Source: a virus
Virus record (IMG/VR): IMGVR_UViG_3300022690_000287
Span: 1-34,759 of that record
Reading direction: 5' to 3' (one strand)
DNA: 34,759 bases
The notes beneath the pieces are model-generated. The model searched no databases. It saw only the letters and a list, made by a program, of their open reading frames with translations, and had not been told where the DNA came from. Position numbers and translations under genes: made by a program. Below, in pieces: positions 23,755 through 29,588 of the stretch; position 1 is the stretch's first letter, and each line of letters starts with the position of its first letter.

Positions 23755-23976
23755 ATGATGTATGATATTTGGATGGAAGGTTACTGTTGTACAGTAAACG
23801 AAGGTGTAGCGCAGTTTATTTGTCAAGTAGAAGCTTGTAGCTTTCAAGAAGCATGTGATAAAGCAGATACGCAAGGAAAGTTTGCTGGTTTTGGTATTTA
23901 TGATAACAAACGATTATCTCTTTGGGGATGTAAGCTGTTTGATAATGAAGATGCAGCAAGGAAAACTTTTGGATAA
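23755..23976 (+). CDS. Small conserved protein (YDIW...SFQEACDKA type)
   Basis: 73 residues; GGGAGGA precedes the start, with a second ATG one codon on. The pattern MYDIWMEGYCCTVNEG, then ACSFQEACDKAD, then LWGCKLFDNEDAARKTFG, is a type I recall from bacteria and phages with no known function: a beta strand, a helix, and a W-x-C-x-LFDNEADA ending. It precedes the promoter of the Gly-rich cassette. Confidence 0.65.
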   Translation: MMYDIWMEGYCCTVNEGVAQFICQVEACSFQEACDKADTQGKFAGFGIYDNKRLSLWGCKLFDNEDAARKTFG

Positions 23977-24018
23977 GTTACTGAGGCTACTTAAAAGGTG
24001 TATAATGTATAATTGTAG

Positions 24019-24047
24019 TTGACATCAGCAGTGTGGGGTGTAATACT
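24019..24047 (+). promoter_or_regulatory. Promoter ahead of the Gly-rich cassette
   Basis: A perfect TTGACA (24019-24024), 17 bases, AATACT (24042-24047) with TGT before it as an extended -10. Two overlapping TATAAT sequences just upstream (24001-24006 and 24008-24013) could serve a second start but have no good -35. Confidence 0.55.
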
Positions 24048-24074
24048 GAGGTTGTGAGTTTTGGTTGGTATTAA

Positions 24075-24123
24075 GGAGCAAAGAACCATGGGCAAAGTTA
24101 GTAACTTAGAGTTTACAGGTGGC
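24075..24123 (+). repeat. 49-bp direct repeat, copy 1 (ribosome site and N-terminus of Gly-rich gene A)
   Basis: Covers GGAGC through the codons for KVSNLEFTGG. It matches 24683-24731 with two mismatches in 49 bases. Both copies carry start codon and ribosome site, so the repeat is a whole translation-initiation unit. Confidence 0.92.
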
Positions 24124-24297
24124 GATGGCTGGGGCGGTGGCTACGGCTGGGGCGGTGGCGATGGCTGGGGCGGTGGCTGGGGCGATGGCTCTGGCTACGG
24201 CTGGGGCTATGGCGGTGGCTGGGGCGGTGGCTGGGGCGATGGCTGGGGCGATGGCTGGGGCGATGGCTGGGGCGATGGCGGTGGATCTAGTGGTTGA
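24088..24297 (+). CDS. Gly/Trp-rich repeat protein A (KVSNLEFTGG leader)
   Basis: 69 residues from the ATG at 24088, which has AGGAG upstream; an earlier in-frame ATG at 24061 lacks this. The first ten residues or so, MGKVSNLEFTGG, are shared with the protein at 24696. The rest is Gly with Trp, Asp and Tyr (GDGWGGGYGWGGG; ending in GWGD four times). No charge pattern or hydrophobic segment suggests a fold. Gly/Tyr/Trp-rich low-complexity phage proteins next to the 24323-type gene recur in other genomes as I recall, but none has a known role. A leader-plus-core layout also resembles a modified-peptide precursor, though no maturation enzyme is seen. Confidence 0.65.
   Translation: MGKVSNLEFTGGDGWGGGYGWGGGDGWGGGWGDGSGYGWGYGGGWGGGWGDGWGDGWGDGWGDGGGSSG
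24229..24276 (+). repeat. 12-bp tandem repeat coding for GWGD
   Basis: GGCTGGGGCGAT occurs four times without mismatch. Each unit is four codons, so copy-number change would keep the frame. Local GC content is far above that of the surrounding genes. Confidence 0.95.
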
Positions 24298-24322
24298 TGA
24301 TTAATAATAAGGAGAATTAAAG

Positions 24323-24709
24323 ATGAATATTGACGATATGACAATTGGTGCAGCTAGAAAGCTTAGTAATATGTTTAATACAAACCAGACGAATAAAGCT
24401 AGTATCTATACTAGATATATAGGGGAGTACGTTATTTGCCGTACTCGGAATGAAGGGGTTAACGCTGGTAAAGTTGTTAATCTTGATGACACGGGAGTTG
24501 TATTAGAAGATGCACGCCGTTTGTATTATCATCGGCCAATTAAGGAGAATGTATCTTGGTATGAGGGTGTAGCTAAATATGGCGTTTCAGATGATTCAAA
24601 GCTGGGAGTAGAGGCAGAGAAGTTAATTGTCGAAGATTATTCTTTAACTTTGTGTACTAAGGAGGCAGAAGAATCTATTCGTGGAGCGAAGAACCATGAG
24701 CAAAGTTAG
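24323..24709 (+). CDS. Conserved phage protein (IVRT...GV..G...DARRL type, DUF6948-like)
   Basis: 128 residues, AAGGAG before ATG. The core reads GEYVICRTRNEGVNAGKVVN, then GVVLEDARRLYYHRP, SWYEGVAKYGVSDDSKLG and a VEDYSLTLCTKEAEESIRGAK ending. It follows a phage family with the order V-RTYSAGV-GxL, V-L-DARRLW-W, ISLxxxAxxG, and an IEIxPCTxxAxxSI end. I believe this is DUF6948, stated from memory. Function unknown, but in my recollection it often sits beside Gly-rich repeat genes, as here, where they flank it on both sides. Its end overlaps gene B by 14 bases. Confidence 0.65.
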   Translation: MNIDDMTIGAARKLSNMFNTNQTNKASIYTRYIGEYVICRTRNEGVNAGKVVNLDDTGVVLEDARRLYYHRPIKENVSWYEGVAKYGVSDDSKLGVEAEKLIVEDYSLTLCTKEAEESIRGAKNHEQS

Positions 24710-24731
24710 TAACTTAGAGTTTACAGGTGGC
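24683..24731 (+). repeat. 49-bp direct repeat, copy 2 (start of Gly-rich gene B)
   Basis: Second copy of the initiation unit at 24075-24123, 608 bases away. The ends of both Gly-rich genes also share TGATTAATA-A/C-TAAGGAG, so the duplication included the downstream ribosome site. Confidence 0.92.
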
Positions 24732-24890
24732 TCTGGCTGGGGCTATGGCTACGGCTATTGCTATGGCGGTGGCTCTGGCGAAGGCGGTGGCTGTGGCTGG
24801 GTCTATGGCTCTGGCTACGGCTGTGGCTCTGGCGGTGGCTCTGGCGAAGGCGGTGGCTATGGCTATGGCTGGGGCGATGGCGCTGGATGA
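24696..24890 (+). CDS. Gly/Tyr/Ser-rich repeat protein B (KVSNLEFTGG leader)
   Basis: 64 residues from ATG 24696. It starts MSKVSNLEFTGG like protein A, then GSGWGYGYGYCYGGGSGEGG and a second CGWVYGSGYGCGSGGGSGEG block, so it has a ~30-residue internal repeat. Protein B has Tyr, Ser, Glu and three Cys where A has Trp and Asp: same leader, diverged core. Start lies inside the previous gene. Confidence 0.65.
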   Translation: MSKVSNLEFTGGSGWGYGYGYCYGGGSGEGGGCGWVYGSGYGCGSGGGSGEGGGYGYGWGDGAG

Positions 24891-24911
24891 TTAATACTAA
24901 GGAGGGGTGTT

Positions 24912-25145
24912 ATGAAAAAGATGACGAAGAAAGAGTTTGAAGCGCAAGTTGAAGAGTTTGGTAAGTTGATAACAAGAGAAGCAAATGACAGAAAGCTTGA
25001 AGCACATGTATTTGTAATCGTGTTACTCCATGTGCTTCAAGATGTGTTAAGGAAACATAATAGTGATGTTTTAAAGGAAGCAGTCAAGACAACAATGGAG
25101 GGTATCCTTGCTAAACCAACGGAAGACTGTGATAAAATGCATTAG
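24912..25145 (+). CDS. 77-residue helical protein, unknown
   Basis: AAGGAGGGG precedes ATG. Helical throughout, with alternating charge (KKEFEAQVEEFGKLITREA) and a hydrophobic helix (HVFVIVLLHVLQDVLRK) too short and polar-flanked to be a clear membrane span. Ends nine bases before the next start. No family recognised. Confidence 0.6.
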   Translation: MKKMTKKEFEAQVEEFGKLITREANDRKLEAHVFVIVLLHVLQDVLRKHNSDVLKEAVKTTMEGILAKPTEDCDKMH

Positions 25146-25153
25146 GGGGAGAT

Positions 25154-25480
25154 ATGAGTAAGACATTAGCAGAGCGTGCTGCTGTAGTGGCGGAGTTGGA
25201 TGGAAAGAGGACGCAGGGTGCAATTTGGGAGGTAGACAGGATAGATTGCAGAGATGGTTATCTGATAGTTACAGATGATTGGCCAGGTGAAAATTCTAAA
25301 CAAATAATTACAGGTCATAAAGGTTGGGGAGGGTTTATTCAAAATGAAAATGGGAAAGCTGATGCGTCGTTCATTGCCCACGCTCCCCAGATGGCGCAAC
25401 TCATAGCAGACTACGTAAAAGAGGTAGAAACGTTAAACAATGTAATAAGTCATTTGCAAGAGAGGCAACCATGTTCATAA
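25154..25480 (+). CDS. Ead/Ea22-like phage accessory protein, copy 1
   Basis: 108 residues with GGGGGAGA upstream. MSKTLAERAA at the start and FIAHAPQMAQLIAD near residues 75-88 are shared with the protein at 26073. The RT-x-G-x-W...DAxFIAxAPxMAxLI layout is common in phage accessory proteins of the Ead/Ea22 kind, whose role is unknown. It overlaps the amidase gene by ten bases. Confidence 0.65.
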   Translation: MSKTLAERAAVVAELDGKRTQGAIWEVDRIDCRDGYLIVTDDWPGENSKQIITGHKGWGGFIQNENGKADASFIAHAPQMAQLIADYVKEVETLNNVISHLQERQPCS

Positions 25481-26076
25481 TATCGGATGAGGAAGAGTAC
25501 AAAGAGTACAGGCATTTAATACAACCAGGGGATGTCATAGCCTTCGGTGGTAGGGGGTTTTATTCATGGTTTATAAAGTGGAAGACAAAGAGCAAGGTGT
25601 CTCATGTTGGTATTGTTATGCAGACATCTCTATTCAGTGGCGGCGTTAAAAGCATGGATATTGATAGTATATTACATGTAGGGGAGTCAACAACGCTCTA
25701 CAAAGGTAAACCAGGCGTATCAATTAATACGCTATCTGAACGGGCTAGAATGTACAAAGGTGAGGTGTGGTGGTTACCTTTAAATGACCATGCTAGGGAA
25801 AAGTTTAACTCGTTAGCAGCGTCAAGGTTCTTACGAGGTGAAGAGCATAAGCCTTATGACATGGAACAGGCTATTAAGTCAGCAATAGATTACTTCGAGG
25901 ATGTGCCTATATATGGCAATCTCGTGAAGAATAAAGAGGATGATGGCGCTTGGTTCTGCTCAGAGCTGGTTACTAAGGCGTTAAAGGTGGGCGGTATTGT
26001 TGATATGGGGATATGCTCTGCAGAGCAGACCCCGCAGGACGTGGTGGAGTTTGGGATATATAAGGAGGAGTTATGA
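25471..26076 (+). CDS. YiiX/C92-like (permuted NlpC/P60) cysteine peptidase or amidase
   Basis: 201 residues. The permuted papain-like arrangement is visible: QPGDVIAFGG, SHVGIVM with His45, GESTT, a GVSINTLSERARMYKGEVWW strand set, KPYDMEQAI and WFCSELVTKAL with Cys163. In this group the His precedes the Cys. Known relatives cleave peptide, amide or lipid-acyl bonds at the envelope. No signal peptide, so it would act inside the cell unless released at lysis. Sits among accessory genes, not with the endolysin. Confidence 0.75.
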   Translation: MFIISDEEEYKEYRHLIQPGDVIAFGGRGFYSWFIKWKTKSKVSHVGIVMQTSLFSGGVKSMDIDSILHVGESTTLYKGKPGVSINTLSERARMYKGEVWWLPLNDHAREKFNSLAASRFLRGEEHKPYDMEQAIKSAIDYFEDVPIYGNLVKNKEDDGAWFCSELVTKALKVGGIVDMGICSAEQTPQDVVEFGIYKEEL

Positions 26077-26738
26077 GTAAGACATTAGCAGAGCGCGCCG
26101 CCGAGGTGGAGAAGTTGGATAGGGGTAGGACCCGTGGTAATTGGAACTCTCGTAGGGATCGGTACGGTAATGTAGAAATGGTCTCAGATGATTATCACAA
26201 ACTTTTCGGAGTTCCCCCGTTAGTTACCGACTGCTACACCACCGAAGGAGTGAAAGAGGCCGAAGATAATATAAGCTTCATCGCTCACGCCCCCCAAATG
26301 GCGCAACTCATTGCTGCCATGGCAGAGGAAATTAAAAAAGCGCAACAAAATATAGAATTCTACCGAAAACTTCTCGATTCGGAGTTAAAAAGCAAAGACC
26401 TTGACATTAAGATTCTAAAGCAGGACTTAAAAGAAGCATACAAGACAATTAAGGGTGTGAATAGTCAGAGAGTTTACATCCCAATGCTTGAAGAGAAGGT
26501 GAAAGAGCGAGATTTACGCATAAAAAAGTTGGAGATAAGTAACTACCACCTTCAAAATGAAAATGATGCAATATACTTAGTTCGCCGAGAAAGAGAAAAA
26601 CCTGGCTTTCCTTTGCCATGTTGGGGTACGGCACAGAGAACAGTAGATCACTCATGTAGTGTTCAATACAACGGAAAAGAAATTGCAAGTATCGATGGTA
26701 GTGTGATGGATTATAAAACTGATGAGGGGGAGTCATGA
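26073..26738 (+). CDS. Ead/Ea22-like phage accessory protein with coiled coil, copy 2
   Basis: 221 residues, ATGA overlap, TAAGGAGGAG upstream. The N-terminal ~90 residues parallel the protein at 25154 (MSKTLAERAA, RTRGNWNS, FIAHAPQMAQLIA). A coiled coil follows, ~90-170 (LLDSELKSKDLDIKILKQD, LEEKVKERDLRIKKLE), then a separate C-terminal piece (CWGTAQRTVDHSCSVQYNGK). The amidase gene sits exactly between the two copies. Confidence 0.65.
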   Translation: MSKTLAERAAEVEKLDRGRTRGNWNSRRDRYGNVEMVSDDYHKLFGVPPLVTDCYTTEGVKEAEDNISFIAHAPQMAQLIAAMAEEIKKAQQNIEFYRKLLDSELKSKDLDIKILKQDLKEAYKTIKGVNSQRVYIPMLEEKVKERDLRIKKLEISNYHLQNENDAIYLVRREREKPGFPLPCWGTAQRTVDHSCSVQYNGKEIASIDGSVMDYKTDEGES

Positions 26739-26932
26739 ACGTTATAAAGTTTCCAACAGGTAAAGAGCAAGAAGTCAAAGTAGCCAGTGGTGTTACTATG
26801 ACTCATCTGAAGAAAGAGAACAACCATTTGAGGGACTTGTTAGCTAGTAATATGAAGCAGGACTTGACGTTGATGGAAATGGTGTTGGATGCACAGGAGT
26901 TGCTGGATAGGAGGCGTGATGGCAGTGATTGA
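26735..26932 (+). CDS. 65-residue leucine-zipper-like protein
   Basis: ATGA overlap with the previous gene; GGGGGAG upstream. A heptad helix runs through the middle (LKKENNHLRDLLASNMKQDL, then LMEMVLDAQELLDRR). Short zipper proteins of this type usually dimerise or join a larger partner. No family named. Confidence 0.6.
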   Translation: MNVIKFPTGKEQEVKVASGVTMTHLKKENNHLRDLLASNMKQDLTLMEMVLDAQELLDRRRDGSD

Positions 26933-27134
26933 GTCAGAGGATTTAAAGCAAAAGCTCAGGATTTGGAGACAATATGTTGCTGCATCTGAAGAAAAGCCGT
27001 TAGATACTAAAGTAGCTTTGCTTAGAGCTAGAGCTTTTGGGGCTTTTACCGACGCACATGATCAATGGTATAGAGAGAAGAATAAGAAGCAAGAGCAAGT
27101 GTTTATTGATGAGTATAGTGGAAAGGAGGATTAA
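26919..27134 (+). CDS. 71-residue helical protein, unknown
   Basis: ATG 26919 is preferred because GGAGG lies four bases upstream; an ATG 30 bases earlier has no such site. Overlaps the zipper gene by 14 bases. Helical and charged (EDLKQKLRIWRQYVAASEEK, ARAFGAFTDAHDQWYREKNK). Unknown. Confidence 0.6.
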   Translation: MAVIESEDLKQKLRIWRQYVAASEEKPLDTKVALLRARAFGAFTDAHDQWYREKNKKQEQVFIDEYSGKED

Positions 27135-27374
27135 ATGGTATTTATAGGTGAATTACCAGAGTATGAGGTTAAAAGAAGGGCGAAGGGGTTAAAAGAGGCT
27201 CGCGCTAATTGGGGAAAGTCCTTAGAGGCAGTTATAGAGTGTTATGGTAGTTTAACAATAGAATCTATCTCTGATGGTTATCTCCTCGTATTAGGCGGTA
27301 AGAAGGCATACGCTAAAGACTGGGGTGAAGTAGTAAATCAGATTAACGCAGTAATCCGCGTTAAGGAGGATTAG
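27135..27374 (+). CDS. 79-residue protein, unknown
   Basis: AGGAGG five bases before the ATG, which directly follows the upstream stop. A helical start (YEVKRRAKGLKEARANWGKS) is followed by a strand pair (SISDGYLLVLGGKKAYAKD) and a final helix. Not recognised. Confidence 0.6.
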   Translation: MVFIGELPEYEVKRRAKGLKEARANWGKSLEAVIECYGSLTIESISDGYLLVLGGKKAYAKDWGEVVNQINAVIRVKED

Positions 27375-27376
27375 TT

Positions 27377-27886
27377 ATGTGGGGATTTTGGAGTAAGTTG
27401 TTGGGGACTAAGGTGAAGATGACTGAAATGGTGGAAGGTGGACCAACGTTACAAGAGCAATACGCGAAACTTGGTATTCCTTTAATGGGCGCTCATTCGG
27501 GGGGACGTGTGCATGATTTCCCCCATACTTTACGTGATGAGAGGGATGAGTATCGAGCTAAAGTTAATCTGCACTTGAAAAGGATTGATGAGCTAGAGAA
27601 AGAAGTTGAGAGCTTAAAGAATCCCCAACCAGAGTGGATCAGTGTAGAGAATCCCTATAGGCTGCCTCATTTTGGGGTGGAGGTTCTTATTAAATTAACA
27701 GGTGATGAAAACATCACTGATGTTTTTCTGGCCAAGCGAATAAAAGATACAAATAGTACATATTACTGGAGAACTGATGGTGATATGGAGATTATGAGCG
27801 AAGGTGTAATATCATTCGCAAGAATCCCAAAGTATAAAAAGCCCACCAGCACAGGCAAGACTCACACAGGAGAGCTACACGATTGA
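27377..27886 (+). CDS. Coiled-coil protein with DUF551-like C-terminus
   Basis: 169 residues, AGGAGG seven bases upstream. Residues ~53-82 are coiled coil (RDEYRAKVNLHLKRIDELEK). From residue ~86, EWISVENPYRLPHFGVEVLI, then a DVFLAKRI strand, YYWRTDG and FARIPKYKKP, it resembles DUF551, a small domain frequent in phage accessory proteins. A shorter DUF551 protein is encoded at 29985. Confidence 0.6.
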   Translation: MWGFWSKLLGTKVKMTEMVEGGPTLQEQYAKLGIPLMGAHSGGRVHDFPHTLRDERDEYRAKVNLHLKRIDELEKEVESLKNPQPEWISVENPYRLPHFGVEVLIKLTGDENITDVFLAKRIKDTNSTYYWRTDGDMEIMSEGVISFARIPKYKKPTSTGKTHTGELHD

Positions 27887-28038
27887 AGTTCACGGAGGAA
27901 GATATAGAAGCAGCAACAGAGGAGGTGTATTGGAATTTATGTGGTGAGAAGATAAAAGATAAGAGAGGTCATGTGTATCAGAGCATTAGGAATAGTGTGG
28001 TGATTGTATTGGATGTAATAACAAAGAGAGGTGAGTGA
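27883..28038 (+). CDS. 51-residue protein with TTG start, unknown
   Basis: TTG overlaps the previous stop (TTGA), with AGGAGAG ten bases upstream. The product (KFTEEDIEAATEEVYWNLCG, then HVYQSIRNSVVIVLDVITKR) is a plausible amphipathic helical protein. Its last ~36 bases are repeated at 28374. TTG use makes this less certain. Confidence 0.45.
   Translation: MKFTEEDIEAATEEVYWNLCGEKIKDKRGHVYQSIRNSVVIVLDVITKRGE
27992..28028 (+). repeat. 37-bp direct repeat, copy 1
   Basis: Matches 28374-28410 at 36 of 37 positions. Here it codes for SVVIVLDVITK at the end of the TTG-started gene. Confidence 0.9.
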
Positions 28039-28214
28039 TGGATGAGTTTGATTTTAGTTCTATTAAAACAAAGAGTGATTGGCAGAGAGAAGGTAAGCGG
28101 CTACAGAGTGTGGCGTTATCTCATGTACACGATACCTTTGATGGGAGGTTTACCGCAGTCGTAGAAGAAGCGGACGCGTTAGTAGAGTTTGGCAAAGAGA
28201 AAGGGTTTTATTAA
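28038..28214 (+). CDS. 58-residue protein, unknown
   Basis: ATG in a TGATG overlap, with AGAGAGGTG upstream. Mixed-charge sequence (DFSSIKTKSDWQREGKRLQS, then VVEEADALVEFGKEKGFY). No family recognised. Confidence 0.5.
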   Translation: MDEFDFSSIKTKSDWQREGKRLQSVALSHVHDTFDGRFTAVVEEADALVEFGKEKGFY

Positions 28215-28229
28215 AGATGAGGGTGAGTT

Positions 28230-28361
28230 GTGAATCAAGCAGTATATAGTATTAGTACGTCGATAATTTACGGTATGTTCTTTTTTGTATGTGTGATGTT
28301 TATAGGTGAACCAGATATACATGATAAGATACTTGAGTTGATGAGTAAGTGCGGCAAGTAA
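28230..28361 (+). CDS. 43-residue membrane protein with GTG start
   Basis: GTG preceded by GAGGGTGA. One hydrophobic span (SIIYGMFFFVCVMFIG) and a polar tail ending LELMSKCGK. Unknown. Confidence 0.45.
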   Translation: MNQAVYSISTSIIYGMFFFVCVMFIGEPDIHDKILELMSKCGK

Positions 28362-28373
28362 AGTACACTAGAG

Positions 28374-28410
28374 ATAGTGTGGTGATTGTATTGGATGTAA
28401 TAATAAAGAG
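28374..28410 (+). repeat. 37-bp direct repeat, copy 2 (gene remnant)
   Basis: Non-coding copy of 27992-28028 with one mismatch. It looks like the 3' end of a duplicated gene whose 5' part was lost or replaced; the next gene uses the ribosome site just after it. Confidence 0.9.
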
Positions 28411-28419
28411 GAGAGAGGA

Positions 28420-28539
28420 ATGTCGAGTGAGATTATAGGATATGTAGTAGTGGGTATATTAGCAATGATAGTAGTGGCAGGTTTTATCATGCGGAGGATA
28501 AGAAGTAGGAAGAGAGAGACGCCATGGGGTGATGATTGA
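28420..28539 (+). CDS. 39-residue membrane protein
   Basis: GAGAGAGGA lies before the ATG. A single span (IIGYVVVGILAMIVVAGFIM) is followed by a strongly basic stretch (RRIRSRKRE), giving a clear inside-positive orientation with the C-terminus in the cytoplasm. Unknown function. Confidence 0.55.
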   Translation: MSSEIIGYVVVGILAMIVVAGFIMRRIRSRKRETPWGDD

Positions 28540-28561
28540 TGTTAACTAGGGAGCAGGGATA

Positions 28562-28732
28562 ATGATTGATAATTTATTAACGGCTACTTTATTCTTAGTA
28601 TTCACTGCATGTATGGGTTTTGCTATAGCAGATAGCTGGGGTAGGTCGCATCTATGGGGTAGAGTATTAGTGTGGGTCTCCATATTGGTTTTAATCGCTG
28701 CGTTTTGTAGTTGCACGATCTTAGCATCATAG
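28562..28732 (+). CDS. 56-residue two-span membrane protein
   Basis: AGGGA upstream of ATG. Two hydrophobic segments (LLTATLFLVFTACMGFAIA and VLVWVSILVLIAAFCSC) joined by a short loop with Arg and Trp. Size and topology recall class II holins, but it is far from the endolysin gene, so the role is open. Confidence 0.5.
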   Translation: MIDNLLTATLFLVFTACMGFAIADSWGRSHLWGRVLVWVSILVLIAAFCSCTILAS

Positions 28733-28753
28733 TAAGGTGATGTTAACTAGGGG

Positions 28754-28781
28754 TTGTATTTTATCGGAAATATGGTATAAT
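28754..28781 (+). promoter_or_regulatory. Promoter ahead of the sigma-like and packaging genes
   Basis: TTGTAT (28754-28759), 16 bases, a perfect TATAAT (28776-28781) preceded by TGG: a strong extended -10. The following AAGGAGGTG is a full ribosome site. Confidence 0.8.
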
Positions 28782-28798
28782 ACGAAGGAGGTGTGGAC

Positions 28799-28954
28799 AT
28801 GGAACTGATAGATTTTGGGCCGATAGCTAATGATAACAACTTCGTTGATGAGTTTGATTTCGGACTTGATAGCACTAAGAGTGTTGCAGAGTATTTCCTA
28901 GGGTATAAGCTAGAAGAGGCTTTAAGGATGATGCGGGATGAGGATGAGGAATGA
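28799..28954 (+). CDS. 51-residue acidic protein, unknown
   Basis: Starts after AAGGAGGTG and overlaps the sigma-like gene by four bases (ATGA). Very acidic (DNNFVDEFDFGLDSTKSVAE, ending MMRDEDEE). As the first gene under the strong promoter and coupled to a sigma-like protein, it may be its partner or an inhibitor; that is a guess. Confidence 0.6.
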   Translation: MELIDFGPIANDNNFVDEFDFGLDSTKSVAEYFLGYKLEEALRMMRDEDEE

Positions 28955-29223
28955 CTAAATGGTTAGCTAAATACTTAATAATGGAGTTCGAAGGGGAGAA
29001 TTTCTCAGGCAAGTATGATGGGGAGTTGGACCTAGGAATGCATAGGGATAACTTAGCTGGTGGCAGAGGTGGGTTGCCAGTGGCTTATCATATGACCTTA
29101 GACCAAATAGGTAAGGAGTTGGGTATTACTAGGGAACGGGTGAGGATGATACAAAATAATGCGTTAGGAAAGTTACGGCATCCTAAGAATAGTCGGTTGT
29201 TGAGGGGGTTTTTAGATGGATGA
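28951..29223 (+). CDS. Sigma-70 region 4-like DNA-binding protein
   Basis: 90 residues. Residues 48-88 (MTLDQIGKELGITRERVRMI, QNNALGKLRHPKNSRLLRGF) follow RpoD region 4.2 almost residue for residue, including the TRERVRxI recognition helix that reads -35 boxes and the KLRHP extension. No regions 2 or 3, so it cannot act as a full sigma factor; the first ~45 residues are unrelated. It could replace or reposition region 4 or act as an activator. It lies directly before the packaging genes. Confidence 0.8.
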   Translation: MTKWLAKYLIMEFEGENFSGKYDGELDLGMHRDNLAGGRGGLPVAYHMTLDQIGKELGITRERVRMIQNNALGKLRHPKNSRLLRGFLDG

Positions 29224-29356
29224 CGACCATACATTTATCTGCGCCACGTGTGGTAAGGAGTATAACCAGCACCTAACGTGCCCTCACGACAATAGAGTGC
29301 CAGCGTTGGAAGAGAGGATAGAGAGATTGGAGAGGATTATAGATGCCATCACTTGA
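29216..29356 (+). CDS. 46-residue zinc-finger-like protein with C-terminal helix
   Basis: ATG overlaps the sigma-like stop by eight bases; GAGGGGG upstream. CATCGKEY and LTCPHDN supply three Cys and His as likely Zn ligands; EERIERLERIIDA is a short zipper. Unknown target. Confidence 0.55.
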   Translation: MDDDHTFICATCGKEYNQHLTCPHDNRVPALEERIERLERIIDAIT

Positions 29357-29588
29357 TGATGCTAAGGAAGAAAGGATCACATATCTTAGTGCAAACGGAC
29401 GAGAGGTTACCCTTGGCTTTTCAAGCCTTAACGGACAAGAGTTTAAAAAAGTTCATTTTGTTCGAGAAGATGGAGATATGCTTAACGGTGTTGAAACATA
29501 TATGAATGACAAGAGAATTATAGAACTTTATGTAATTGTAGAAAGAGCGAATGGGAATATTGATAAAATACAGGCTGAGAGTAAATAA
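29343..29588 (+). CDS. 81-residue protein sharing its start with the small terminase
   Basis: GGAGAGG precedes the ATG. Its first residues, MPSLDDAKEE, nearly equal those of the small terminase (MPPLDNAKEE), and the DNA agrees at all but three of about 31 bases. The remainder (VTLGFSSLNGQEFKKVHFVR, IIELYVIVERANG) is a different beta-rich sequence. Looks like a foreign body joined to a copied 5' end. Confidence 0.6.
   Translation: MPSLDDAKEERITYLSANGREVTLGFSSLNGQEFKKVHFVREDGDMLNGVETYMNDKRIIELYVIVERANGNIDKIQAESK

Noticed and set aside
24120-24290. CRISPR-like repeats
   Set aside because: The 12-bp units are contiguous and coding, with no spacers.
24119-24304. Ala/Gly-rich frame over Gly-rich gene A
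   Set aside because: It is the +1 shadow of the GGC-rich repeat and lacks a ribosome site; the same holds for the Trp/Leu/Arg-rich frame at 24758-24940.
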